In this document: positions 35,301 to 44,954 of the stretch, one piece after another | Position numbering within the stretch: the first letter of the stretch is position 1 | How the letters are laid out: each line of letters begins with the position of its first letter | Source: Beroe forskalii | Lineage: Eukaryota; Ctenophora; Nuda; Beroida; Beroidae | Assembly: GCA_011033025.1 (NCBI GenBank) | Contig: WFMF01000561.1 | Span: 39,583 to 103,582 of the forward strand | DNA length: 64,000 nt | Direction of reading: 5' to 3' | Notes under the pieces: generated by a model | Seen by the model: only the letters and a program-made list of their open reading frames with translations | What the model was told of the DNA's origin: nothing | The model's database searches: none | Made by a program: the position numbers and the translations under genes

Positions 35301-38300
35301 GTGAATGAAGTTTGGTACCTGGGAGTGAATGAAGTTTGGTACCTGGGAGTGAATGAAGTTGGGACCTGGGAGTGAATGAAGTTGGTACCTGGGAGTGAAT
35401 GAAGTTGGGCGGGAAGGCTGTCTTTTGTTTCCTCCTGTTGACGGGCATGTCAGGGGAGGGGCTGTTCAGATTGAGCGACTGCAGTGGGGTCCGGGTGCGG
35501 TAGTGTTTGTCTTTGGTGTAGGGCTGGACACAGGGTAATCCTGAAGATACGCTGGTGGATGATGACGTCATCGAAGATATTTATTATCAAATTATCGATT
35601 AATTTCGAATTGGCAAGAGGTTCCTCAACCTACATTGTTTATAATTAATGGTCATCATTTGCAGGGCCCGGAATTCATTAGCTTTACAGTTTCCATGAAG
35701 AGCCTACTGAGAACCGTGCAACAATGGAGATCGCTCACTATACATCGTACGATATATAAAGAGTTATTGAGAAGTTGAAAGAGTAGTGCAATTAGTGTAC
35801 TTGTTCTCTTCAGCTTAGCAAGTTAGCACGCAGTACATGTTACATGAATACATCAGTACGTACTGGTGAGGGGATGAAAGAGTAGCAATGAGCTATTAAG
35901 TTTATGGTTGAAGAAAAAATATTAATTATTGAATTCCTACAAAAATCATGATTTACAAAGTACCGAGAAATTATTGTCAAAAAGCTCCCCGTCTGGGAAT
36001 CGAACCCAGGTCGCCCGCGTGACAGGCGGGAATACTAACCACTATACTAACGAGGACATGGGCTCAATGAAATTCAATAGAAGTGATGATATAATTGCAG
36101 CACAGATCCCGAGTGGTCTCCGATTACATGGTAAGATATATATTGTCTTTATTTGAATCCTCAGTCAGTCCTCGTTAGTATAGTGGTTAGTATTCCCGCC
36201 TGTCACGCGGGCGACCTGGGTTCGATTCCCAGACGGGGAGCTTTTTGCTCCCTTAATTTCTTTGTTTCCAATAACTTCCCAGCGAATTTATTTTGATCTA
36301 TTTAATAGAGGAAAATCGGCAGACCTAAAGGCGTGCTCCACTGGACAGGTTTCTCAAGTGACGCTATCTTGTAAGCAGTGTTATTCAACCATTCCTTGAT
36401 TTGTTGAGCTTGCGTGAAGAGTTTTCCTACGGCTTGGAAAGTGAGTTTAGAGAGGTAACTAGCGCATTCCAATGCTTCATCTTCCTTCAATCCTTGGTCT
36501 TTTAATTTTCCTGAAATGAAATGTAGTATAACCACATCGCAATTATTCTTTATTAATTTGGAATTTGAACCGAATTACCAAAAAATGTAGGTATCATCAG
36601 GTCTTCATCTAAAGGGTTCATTCACCAAAGATGCCCGCAACTCTTAACTGAGCCTTAAAGATCCTGGACACACCCAAGCAACGCACCCCTGATCTGTTCC
36701 CTGGCCCCGTAGTGTGTGACCCCATACACTTGAGTCATGACCGTCTGTTTGATTGTCTTCCTCTGGATCTTGTTTTTTAGTTTGAGGGCAGTAGCGTTGC
36801 CTGCCTCGCAGTCAGCTTCTTGGAGAGATACCACAATCTCCATCTGATGATTGTGAGATGAACTACGACGTGCAGGAGATTTCAAAGGAATCGTGTAAAC
36901 ACTAAACTATGAAGTAATTACCTTAATTGGTGGACAGAATGGTTTCTGACAACGACAAACCGAAAATTTCTGAGAAATTAGAAAACTTTTTAACACCCCA
37001 CTCACCACAGCGCTATAAACATCGCCCGGCCTATCTGCCGGAGACACGCTAACTTTCACCGCTCCCGGCTTGTCCCTGCCCAGTGCCGCGTAGTGCTGCA
37101 GTCCGTTACAACTGCCGTCAACCTGGACCGGCAAACACGTGACGTAACGTGAGGGGTCACGCGAGCGCAGGGCAGCAGCCACCTCGATACACGCAGCCAG
37201 ACACTGCCACGGGTCCTCGGTGGAGTTGGACCACCAACCGTTGTCTGGGATGGAGGCAGTTGTAAGAGCTTCATACTTTCATACATGCGTTAATTCATGA
37301 AATTATCTTTAAGCTTAAAAGGGACGGCAGAAAATAAATACTATTACTTAATCAATCATATGAAAACAATTTGTTATGATGAAAATTCGCTGCAACTAAC
37401 TTGTCCCGGTTACTTGTTTCATTAAAGTTCACGCTAATTAAGTTTTCGGATCAAGTTATCAAACCAAGTTTTCAGATTTCATTGCTTTGAATATTACAAA
37501 TCTATCTCATAGCAGATCTGTTACGATTCCTACCTGGACACATTTTGTCGGCACTCTCCATGATTTGATCCAAGTGGTTATCAGCAAACTCAACTTTCTC
37601 TTCAAAAGTAGCTTTACCCATTCCCCCGAACTTGTTAACCAGGTGGATCTTCAGCCAACGTAGCCCATCTTTACCCAGTGGTGCCCCTTCGTGGAACATC
37701 AACATGCCTGCGATGGAGGACACCGTGATCAACGCTACAAAAAATAAGATGTTGGAGTGGGGCGTTGTTTACTAAACGCCAAATCAAAAATGGTGGACGT
37801 ATCCGGGAGAGATTCTTCCAGTCCCCCAGTGTAAGAAAATACTACCCCGAGGTGCGGACTCTCCACTGCACATGGGTGACTAGAGTCCCTTATTTACCTC
37901 CCCAAAATTTTGATAATCTGTCAAGGACTACTATTAAATAAGTAAACGAGAGATAGATCTGAAAGAGATCCACTCATTCCCCCAGTTTAGTCTAAACCCT
38001 GCACATGAGAAATAGGCGCGTAGATTGACGGCATTATCATGGCTCAATGTAGTGAGTTGATGACATTGAACCGCCTATTTCTCTTACGCGTCGTTTAGTA
38101 AGTTATTGCACCGTACTTCCCCCAGTGCCACGTCCATCAACTCACACCCACACCTACCTCGCGCAGGGTCTCCCAGCATCTGGTTAAAGTGCGGTGCCAC
38201 AGGGTACACCCGACCCCTGAAATCGAGGTTATAGCACTGCCAGAAGGGACTGTCGCCCATGGAATTAGCGAGACTTAAGGTGTAGAGCTGCGTACATCGT

Positions 38301-41300
38301 ATTGAGTATTTCTCGTTCTCCTCCTTCTTTAGGGAGTTGAACTGACTGTAATACGCCTGCCAGGATACGTTTTGAGTTGAGTTTGAGAATTTTAGAGTTG
38401 AGATGGGTATTCGCGTGAGCAATCCAATGCAACACTGTGCAAGGAAAACCATGGTTGAACATAGCATTTAAACCACTGTCGACACAGCTTGACAGACCAT
38501 TCAATCAGACTCGAATATTATTACTTTTTCCGACAACATTTTACCGTACTATACTAGGTACCAAACATACTAAAATTCACCAGTACCTTCATGGTAACTT
38601 TCTCTGCACCGGCATCGCCAGGTTCAGGTCGCTCGGGGAACTGTTTATCAAACACAGGTGCTATTGACAGCTTCTTAGACCCACCTTCGTTATAAACTTG
38701 CACCTGTTTGTCCAGAATCTGAAATGTCAAGTTTATCCACGACGTAAACTACACAATCATGACAAAGTGAATTTTCGCAGCATTAGCCTCTACTCGTAGC
38801 TTGAAAAGCTCCCAGTTCCAGTCTGTATCGAGCCAGATCAAACTAAAATGAAATTCTCCAAGATTGCATGCCCACTTACAGGTCTGTTTACTTTCCAGGG
38901 CAGTGTTCCCAGCAAATCCAATCCATATTTCATTACGGTAAGGTGCCCTTGCATATCATGGTCCTTCAGAATACCAGAGAAATACTTCTTCCATTCGCTG
39001 CCAGCATATCTGGATAGTTATTCGAAGCATCATTCTAAAGCTAATTTACTATTTTCTATCGGTTCAAAGAGCAATTTAAAGCCAAATTTGTCCATAATTA
39101 ATGATAATGCCATGTCTGACATAAATCACTATTGGATCAGCTATTACCTGATAAAGGGAACATCGCAAATCAGCATGGGAGTAAGACTGGCATAAGTCCA
39201 GGGTTTAGGAGGACATAACATGGGGGCTTCCGTTGTTTCAAAGTAGAAATAGCCTCTAGTCAACATGTTTCTGAAAAGCGATTTTTACAATTAATGTGAT
39301 ATTGATCTAGAAAGCTAGAAGATTGTGTGTAAAATATTTTGCATAAAATATTTCATATGAATGAAGAAGATGATAACTATACCTCCTGATTAGGGTTTTG
39401 ATGAGTGGGTTGGCAACAAAAGCTCCCACTGGCCTCCTGTGGGTTGCACTGCGAGATATGTAGTAGGTATGAGTAAATACACTGCTCTCACTGTCGCTGG
39501 TTGAAGATTTCCATGATTCCTCTCCAATGTCCTCCCTGACATTATTGGGATGTCATCTATTATCAGAGTTATGAGAAGTTACCAAATACAGGGTACAAAA
39601 TACAGAACATTTTATTTCTATGATAAAGTATAGCATATCATGTAACATGATAGAATATGTAGCTAGTCAAGAAGGTCTTACTTTTCTTCTTCCATTGATC
39701 TCCTTAGGTATTTACCTTGGATTATTAAGGAGTCTCTTGCAGTGATCTTTATTGAAAGAAGCATTAATTCTAACCAAGTTCAGAAGAAATCCGCCAATAC
39801 CATGCAGAATATGAGTATTCCAGTGAGGTTTAAACTGGTGATATTCCATCTCATGGATACTCTCCCAAATCTGATTCAAGAGACACTTAATTCAAGATGA
39901 AAAATGACAATGAAACATGTTGCTGACTTATACTTTTTAATTAATATAAGTTACCCTGATTCATAGAATTTGCTTATGATAGTAATATAGGACAATAAAG
40001 TGTTTCAGCATGGAGGAAAACATATCAGAATGTCAATATACATCCCTTGAAAAGGGAAGTAATAAAAAGCTTGAAAATTCAATACCATTTGTGGTGAAGA
40101 GTCAGGATTGTGCTTCAACTTATCAACAAAATCTGTGTACTTTTGCATCGAAAATTTATCTTGTTGCTTGCAGTATATCTTGTATACTAAATTACCAATG
40201 GCATTTGCAGCCTTTAATACCTGTATGGTTAATGTGAGTTATTCAATTTTACAGCAAAAATGCAGGTATATAGAAAAGTATAGTTCATAAATAATATCTA
40301 AATCTATGACTATATGTACCTACCCTCCATATCAATCATATACAATATCATTATAGCATAAAAACTAATAATTGCCAATCTATGTGAAGTCTGTGAATGT
40401 AATCTCAGTGTCTCTTAGTCTCTTATTATATTCAATGCATTTGAATATTAATGCCAGCTTGGTTGTGACCATCTTTGATCTGACCTGGGGCAGTAACCAA
40501 AGCAACCTATTGATTTCTTATTCTCACAACACAGTGTCACTGCCAGATTGCCTGAACAGAAAGTCTGTAGCTCTATAGGTGTTTCAGTTGCTATCCCAGG
40601 TCAGTAAGTCAATTCAAAGATTTGGGCCATATGATCAATCCAGTGCTATTTAAATGATTCAAGTAGAATATCAAAAGTAAATGTATCAAACCTCAATGCC
40701 TTCAAACTGTGAAACCAATTCCTCACATACATAGTTTATTGTATGTTGAGCAACAGTTTTTAAACATACAATATCTTCATCAAGAAAAGGACTGTTATGT
40801 TTCCTGTAGTCTTTATAGTCACCTTTTTTGTAAAGATTTGATTCTTTTACAAGGGCAGAATAAAGTGAACTTGTCCATTTTTCCTGGATCCAAGATTTAT
40901 ACTTCTTAAGACTAGGACACTGCTCTTGTTCTGAACCTATTGACTGGACTTGAGTGAACTCATCATTTTCATTTTTGACCTGCAAATGTATGCTTTTTGC
41001 ATCTACTTTAAGAGACTTATATGGAAATGTGCCATGTGATTTTCTTGATAATAGAACTTCAGTTAGAGGATACTGTTGGATAAAGCTAGCCTGAGAAATG
41101 CTTTTATGGCCTGTAGAAAAAACAACTGAGGGATCAACAACCTTTGCTGCTGCTTTGAAATGTACAAAATCATTTGGGTAAAAATTATATGTTTCAAGAA
41201 TCTCATTGACAAATGCCTGGATATCTTCATCTTGGAAAGTTCTCTTCAGCTCAACAATATTATTCTGATAATAGAAGTACATCAATTTACTAAATTTATC

Positions 41301-41801
41301 AATTTGTTCATTTACAGCAATTCGGGGTTGTATAGAACGTTCTTGACATTTCATGATATAGCGCAAAACAATTGATTTATCAATGAAGTCAAACAAATTC
41401 TTATTTTTCTGGACCATGATTAAAAATTCATCTAGGTTATTCTTGCTAAGAAATACGTCAAGGTACACATTCATGATTTCAAGGCTTTGTGCACTGCCAT
41501 TTCGTATTTGCACTATTTTCTTATCTTTGGATAGCTCTTGCTCAATCATTTGTTCATATTTGAAGTTTTGGATATCCTGTCCAGAAACAAGGACTCCTTC
41601 AAACAGAGCTTGTTTTTCTAAAGCATCAAGCAATGCATCTGAAGGTCTTCCATTTGTCAATGAGAAAGCATCTCTATATAATTTCTTTATTTTCTCTACA
41701 TTTGCCGATGATCCAGATAATTTACTGGCATTTCTGAAGTTCACCAAATGCAAATTGAGCAAATGTAAACACCATGGTGATCTTGGAAGAAACTTCAACA
41801 T
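23337..41801 (-). CDS. POLRMT: Mitochondrial RNA polymerase, complete, 16 coding exons
   Basis: Exons: 41801-40692, 40220-40086, 39870-39716, 39448-39383, 39270-39148, 38997-38880, 38718-38587, 38356-38158, 37707-37534, 37244-37006, 36843-36687, 36510-36325, 35540-35389, 34701-34549, 23599-23537, 23459-23337. Phases close; 3285 nt, 1094 residues (human about 1230). An upstream in-frame TGA and an Arg-rich amphipathic start (MLKFLPRSPW) support the ATG as the start of a mitochondrial targeting peptide. T7-like polymerase motifs: NLDFRGRVYP; motif A QVDGSCNGLQHYAALG (catalytic Asp about 780); motif B KQTVMTQVYG (Lys about 849, Tyr about 857); PPNFIHS and motif C VHDSFW (Asp about 1006); C-terminal YFFS. 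It transcribes mtDNA and primes its replication. The 63-bp exon 15 is the least certain. Intron 14 (23600-34548) contains two raftlin-like copies on the other strand. Confidence 0.93.
23871..24083. repeat. 17-bp tandem array, 13 overlapping E-box/AP-1 motifs (POLRMT intron 14)
   Basis: The unit CACGTGACTCACAACAC repeats with almost no divergence; I count 13 CACGTG cores. Each TCACGTGA-like E-box overlaps a TGACTCA AP-1 consensus. The array ends in a further ACGTG. Low divergence implies recent expansion. It sits 270 bp upstream of POLRMT exon 15 on the transcribed strand and 1.5 kb downstream of raftlin-like 1. Confidence 0.92.
24350..24480. mobile_element. Hairpin element in POLRMT intron 14
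   Basis: CTCGCACGTGACCTACGCGTGATACCAATGG-type left arm pairs with the complement of CCATTGGTATCACGCGTATGTCACGAG on the right (arms about 55-60 bp, few mismatches) around a GAGACGTTGCAGCGTCTGATAC centre that is itself palindromic. A MITE-like foldback. Confidence 0.7.
24500..26244. other. POLRMT intron 14, upstream flank of raftlin-like 2
   Basis: No gene seen. A motif AGCAAGCTCATTATTGC followed by TTATTGCTTTG occurs near 25615 and 25755 and again near 31945, upstream of raftlin-like 3, showing that the raftlin duplications carried upstream DNA with them. Confidence 0.5.
26245..27353 (+). pseudogene. Raftlin-like copy 2, single frameshift and lost tail
   Basis: Starts ATG at 26245 (MGSSGSKTNVGG) but loses one G near 26330 relative to copies 1 and 3 (ACTG-TCC against ACTGGTCC), so translation from the ATG ends at 26370. 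The downstream frame 26367-27353 is open and conserved (QQYAEHFQLC-like region, NQGWKLVDINIPQHEAG, GWSVVTVLDIP, VFFQRPL). A TAA after PPLH removes the Pro-rich tail, though its degraded DNA is visible to about 27430. More diverged than copies 1 and 3. A base-calling error cannot be excluded for the frameshift, but tail loss is independent. It lies antisense in POLRMT intron 14. Confidence 0.75.
27440..28234. other. POLRMT intron 14, flank after raftlin-like 2
   Basis: The segment near 27540-27590 (TTTTTACCGTTTG, TCACAGAACACTAGAATA) is shared with 34300-34340 after raftlin-like 3, so the duplication unit included the 3' flank. TCAGATTACAGCACTTCTGTA at 27870 belongs to a small motif family also found near 13300, 23690 and 25690. 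Confidence 0.5.
28243..28426. mobile_element. hAT-type MITE with 8-bp target duplication
   Basis: A 184 bp element with ends CAGGGGCGTAGCCAGG and CTGGCTACGCCCCTG, flanked by an exact 8-bp duplication GAATATAG (28235-28242 and 28427-28434). The end sequence and 8-bp duplication are typical of hAT non-autonomous elements. No coding capacity. Confidence 0.92.
28435..29681. other. POLRMT intron 14, featureless stretch
   Basis: AT-rich intron sequence with scattered relics but no frame, array or hairpin that I can support. Confidence 0.4.
29682..31925. repeat. 2.2-kb nest of palindromes (two foldback units in opposite orientation)
   Basis: Unit 1 (29682-30879) is a near-perfect inverted repeat: flank F, an arm of tandem GACCCCCTGCT/A-type 10-11 bp repeats, a single-copy arm segment (TTCCTGATCATAATTCTAAC...), and a centre of degenerate GTCAAGTCA repeats that turn into TGACTTGA halfway. 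Unit 2 (30880-31776) is the arm-centre-arm block again, with the centre in the opposite direction, and F follows once more at 31777-31925. The order is F, arm, centre, arm', F', arm, centre', arm', F. No coding frame. It lies in POLRMT intron 14 between raftlin-like copies 2 and 3. Confidence 0.88.
32413..32884. mobile_element. Foldback element with 8-bp target duplication
   Basis: A 472 bp inverted repeat. Ends GGTAAATTGAGCGATCCGTC and its complement are followed by long arms made of CACGCCAGTAT/AGC repeats of about 10-11 bp, meeting around AGATCATATACT. It is flanked by ATATTTTC at 32405-32412 and 32885-32892, an exact 8-bp duplication. Structure matches FB-type elements. It ends 76 bp before the raftlin-like 3 start codon. 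Confidence 0.9.
32961..34193 (+). CDS. Raftlin-like protein 3, intronless, nested in POLRMT
   Basis: ATG at 32961 gives 410 residues beginning MGLSSSKSHVGG, again an N-myristoylation signal without Cys3. It is very close to raftlin-like 1 along its whole length (DYRVIEAKVTVSASF, LLAQQYAEYFQLGTFF, GWKLVDINLPQHEAG, GWSVVAVLDTPAGK, VFFQRPLVAAPLP) and keeps the Pro/Gly-rich tail, extended by PDPAPETTQKWENFD. The frame is intact, so it is probably functional. It lies antisense in POLRMT intron 14; its promoter region has been interrupted by the foldback element ending at 32884. The shared 3' flank ends only about 350 bp from POLRMT exon 14. Confidence 0.7.
   Translation: MGLSSSKSHVGGPTESPHSGIPVDPVPYTGPAIDYRVIEAKVTVSASFDGSVSSNVDDNMPLLAQQYAEYFQLGTFFRLPYQASRKGMMSAQLAYQGIFLRPTVFEPSSESWQLQVHQTTLSLNDLTHGSVFGMRSLNTAPNAAGLTNIFNIVGAQADLGGRLQCVESTSGRDRTGLVSMNFGINLFFNMPLHPNPQKFTTIAFCTSMQVSRNIGHHECSWDINGPLGGYLNQGWKLVDINLPQHEAGLTQQRNKRRQMDLLPLQLSVIWFFEKDQARIAANDMTPLYQVTIVTVDVYASIGYTGSSSNLNIASLIREMGEKGWSVVAVLDTPAGKQIGVTALKGEVLVFFQRPLVAAPLPQVGAPPQEMGAVGAPPLPAGVLPSGAEEYTPAHAPDPAPETTQKWENFD
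35090..35412 (-). repeat. 23-bp tandem array carrying the POLRMT exon 13 donor site
   Basis: On the minus strand the unit is AACTTCATTCACTCCCAG-GTACC, the codons NFIHSQ that end exon 13 plus its 5' splice site. I count about 13 full or partial units, all inside intron 13 except the exon-proximal one (exon end 35389). Units differ by small indels (GGTACC, TGGTACC, GGACC), so the open frame across the array, read as repeated FIHSQVPTS, is incidental. Confidence 0.9.
35985..36056 (-). tRNA. tRNA-Asp (GTC)
   Basis: 72 nt, identical to the copy at 36169-36240. The cloverleaf is complete: acceptor stem TCCTCGT with ACGGGGA plus discriminator G, anticodon loop CTGTCAC, T-loop GGTTCGATTCC (B box), followed on the minus strand by a TTTTT terminator. 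It is in POLRMT intron 12, same strand as the host. Confidence 0.96.
36169..36240 (+). tRNA. tRNA-Asp (GTC), divergent twin
   Basis: 72 nt, anticodon GTC at 36202-36204, A box TAGTATAGTGG and B box GGTTCGATTCC intact, TTTTT terminator at 36242-36246. It diverges from its identical partner with 112 bp between the 5' ends and lies antisense to POLRMT. Confidence 0.96.
38001..38092. mobile_element. GAGAAATAGGCGG-family hairpin MITE in POLRMT intron 8
   Basis: ATGAGAAATAGGCG at the left pairs with the complement of CCGCCTATTTCTCTTACG at the right; the pairing may extend outward (CTAAAC on the left, GTTTAG on the right). It is related to 9058-9147. It sits between exons 38356-38158 and 37707-37534. 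Confidence 0.7.
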
Positions 41802-42040
41802 ATCAAAGTTAATTGTGGTACATTCATCTCAATACCAAAACCAAGATGAACTTACATAGCTTGATTATCTCCTGAACTCAAATATTCGATCAATGTCACA
41901 ATGTGAATTGCTTTGAAACATATATTCCCAAGGAGGGAGGCGAGGCAAATCCACAATTTTTGATATCAATCAAAGATCTATTAATATATTTACCAAAACT
42001 ATATATCAACAATTTAAAGAATAAAAGAATTGATCTTTAA

Positions 42041-43197
42041 CTTACCTTCCAAAGTTGGGTTGCACGGGTTACACTGTAACCGAGGGGATTTTTGTCAAAA
42101 GTGAGGGGATTTTGACAAACTTACTTGTGCGTGAACCAGAGCCCAAAATGAAGGCCTCAATTCCATCAATTTAAGAGATATGAGAGCATTTTCCTATTAA
42201 TTTCGATGAAGTGAGTGTTGCCTCACGGCCCTCACTTTTATCATTTGAATGAGGGCTATCAACTTGTAACAAGTGAGTTTTTTCTCACGTGGGCCTCACT
42301 TTTATGATTTGAATGAGAGCCTTTAGTATCAATTTTGTAAAGAGTGAGTGTTATCTCGCTTTGGCCCTCACTTTTAATTTGAATGAGAGCCTTTCAGTAT
42401 CAACTTGTAAGTGTTTACTGTTTCCTCACTTAGCTGAGGTGAGGAAATAGTAACATCACCGAAATGATAAGCCCTATGCTCATTTGAATGAGCCATTTAG
42501 TATCAACTTGTAAAGTGAGTGTTTTTTCACTTGAGCCCTCACTTTTATCATTTGCACGAGGGCCAATCCAATCAATTTGGAAGAAGTGAGGGTGTTCTCT
42601 CACCCTGCAATCTTTTGAATAAGAGCCTTTTTCCATCGAATTGGAAGAGGTGAGAGTGTTCTGTCACTTTCATCATTCAAAATTCAGCTTCGGATGTGAA
42701 ACCATGAAAATTTTCACCTGCAGACACACCCAGAAATGTGAAACTTTAGAAAAATTCATGTAGTGGGCTGTTGTAATCAAATTATTCATCAAATTGATCT
42801 TAGAGGCAGATTCATGTGTAAAAACCTTGAAAATTGTATGGCTTTCATGTGATCAAATCATTTTACTGAATTGATCCTACAATGAAGTCTCAGAGGTAAA
42901 CCTTGAAAATTTTCACCTAAGAAATATGAACAGTGAGTTGTGATCAAATTATGTTACTTAATTGATCTAACACAGTCAGATGTAAAACCTTCAAAAATTT
43001 AAGCCTTGCCTAAAAGGAACAGTTTCTGAATCAAAAATTGCATTGCACTTGTTAATTGTTACTGTCCCTGTTGTGAGAAAGAATCAGCCTTATCTTTGAA
43101 ACTTATGGGAGCCTTAGAAAACATGAAAAATTTTGATTGAAAGTGAGGGGGTTTGGAATGGTGTAACCGAGGGGATTTTTCCTTTTGGAAGGTAAGA
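42041..43197. mobile_element. Putative 1.16-kb non-autonomous element with internal tandem repeats
   Basis: Inverted ends CTTACCTTCCAAA (42041) and TTTGGAAGGTAAG (ends 43197). Just inside each end, TGTAACCGAGGGGATTTTT occurs in direct orientation (42075 and 43163). Between about 42190 and 42670 a diverged unit of about 85-95 bp repeats: GAGTG...TCTCAC, GGCCCTCACTTTTATCATTTG, AATGAGGGC, TATCAACTTGTAA. No coding frame. It lies upstream of the POLRMT start, possibly in its promoter or 5' UTR. Confidence 0.6.
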
Positions 43198-43970
43198 TTC
43201 TTTAATGTGATCCTTCATGATGTCAATGAATGAGATGAATGAAACTCAATGATGATAATGAAAAATGTAATGTAATGTAAAAATATTGAACCATGAGATC
43301 TCACACCAATTGATCAATATCAAATGTTAACAATTATTTAGCACCATTTCGGTGCCCATTCCATAGTAACATTATTAAAAGATAATTTAACAAATAAGAA
43401 GTTATTCAATGTGATAAAATTTAACTCAAAAATATCAAAATTGATAAAAACACTGAAAAGCCAGTAAAAATGGAATGAATCAAACAATTTCATACAACCA
43501 TGCAAATCAACTGACAGTTTCGAAATTTAAAATTCCATCTTCAGGATCCCTGTGTGAATGTAAATCATCCTGAGTAAATGTGTTTGATGTGATTGAACAT
43601 TGATGCAGTGACAATTGTGGAAAAAAGATAGTTATTGCAATAGAAAAGGGTGAGGCTTGAAAACTATTAATTTAATTAGAAAATAGTAGCAAAAATACTT
43701 CAGAAGTGAAGTGTGATGAATCAGGCATCAAATACCTTTCAGGGTGTTTAAAATGCAATAGCTATTGGCCCCAGCAGTCACCCGTGGTACCATGGAAAAG
43801 CAACATCAAGTGCAGATGCAGAGACCACATGCATAAATGGAACTGAATTGAGAGGTCTTTAATAAAAAAAAATAAACAAAACATTTGGTGAAGAAACAAG
43901 CCCAAAACTAAAAATTAAATAGTAAATACAGCAACAAAATTCGAGCTGCTCAGCTCAGTTCTCATAAAAA
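43198..43970. other. Intergenic region upstream of POLRMT
   Basis: AT-rich, no gene seen. Confidence 0.4.
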
Positions 43971-43971
43971 C

Positions 43972-44252
43972 TTTGCTAAACACGTATATCCCTGTCTGCG
44001 TTGCGCTTTTCCTAAGCCCGCATAGGTGTGCGTACGCGCGCCGTGCAACGCAGACAGGGATATACGTGTTTAGCAAGAAGCGCTTCAGCTTCCCCAGGGA
44101 AGCGCGGCGCGCCTACGTACATCCTGTTTGCGTTGCGCGGCGCGCTTCCTCAGAACAGAGGAAGGGAAGCGCCGCGCGCGTACAAACATCTATGCGGGCT
44201 TAGGAAGGCAACACACACTGCACCTATGCGGGCTTAGGAAGCACCGTTGGTT
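43972..44252. repeat. GC-rich hairpin repeat (copy also at 54976-55062)
   Basis: CTAAACACGTATATCCCTGT at 43977 is complemented at about 44045-44075 (ACAGGGATATACGTGTTTAG), with a GC-rich centre. Further blocks GCGGCGCGCTTCCTCAG and CTATGCGGGCTTAGGAA follow. The 54976-55062 copy contains the same start and end motifs in compact form. It is strikingly GC-rich against an AT-rich background. Confidence 0.65.
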
Positions 44253-44444
44253 GGACTTAAACTTATTCGATTATGTAATGTAACTTCAATTCCAACTGCT
44301 GCACAATGCAACTAATTGAGAACGAGCTTGCAGTGTAGCTTTTTGTGTCGTTGGATGCATATTTTGTCTTTGTGGAAGTTAAAATTAGTTTCATCACATT
44401 GAATAAGTTATTATTTTTTATTGTAAAATTGCTTTTTATTAATG

Positions 44445-44683
44445 TTAGGTGCATGTAACGTTCGTCGGTCGATCGAATGGAATTGGTCGATCGATCAACT
44501 TCATTTGATCGACTGATGTGTTTTCAATAGAAAATCTTTAAGCTAGTAGGGAAACAAATAAATATTGCTCATTTTAACACGATTCAAGTCAACAGGGAGC
44601 ATTAAAACACATCATTCGTTCAAATGGAGTTGATCGATCGACCAATTCCATTCGATCGACTGACGAACGTTACGGACGCCTTA
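44445..44683. mobile_element. CGATCGATC hairpin MITE, copy 1
   Basis: About 239 bp, arms of about 75 bp: left GTAACGTTCGTCGGTCGATC..., right ends complementary (GATCGACTGACGAACGTTAC). Ends carry TTA-G-G motifs. A related element is at about 46570-46782. Confidence 0.75.
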
Positions 44684-44954
44684 ATATGGAATGGGCACCA
44701 AAGTGAAATGGTGCTAAATAATTGATAACATTTGATATTAATCAATTGGGTATGAGATTAGAGATGGTTAAATACCATAATGCTTACTTTTATTTTACTC
44801 AAATTTGAGCAGGTAGACGTATGTCCAATGATGCCCCCTAAGGGGAGGAAATGACGAAGTGATCTGCAACCAAGACAGCTTGATTCAAGGAGTACTCATC
44901 TCTCAGTTCTACTGTTGGTTATCTTTGAATTTGGTTATAGTTTGTGGATATAGC

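Noticed and set aside
35068..35571. 167-codon frame with FIHSQVPTS repeats as a secreted repeat protein
   Set aside because: It is POLRMT exon 13 read through into the 23-bp donor array; unit indels show the frame is not maintained.
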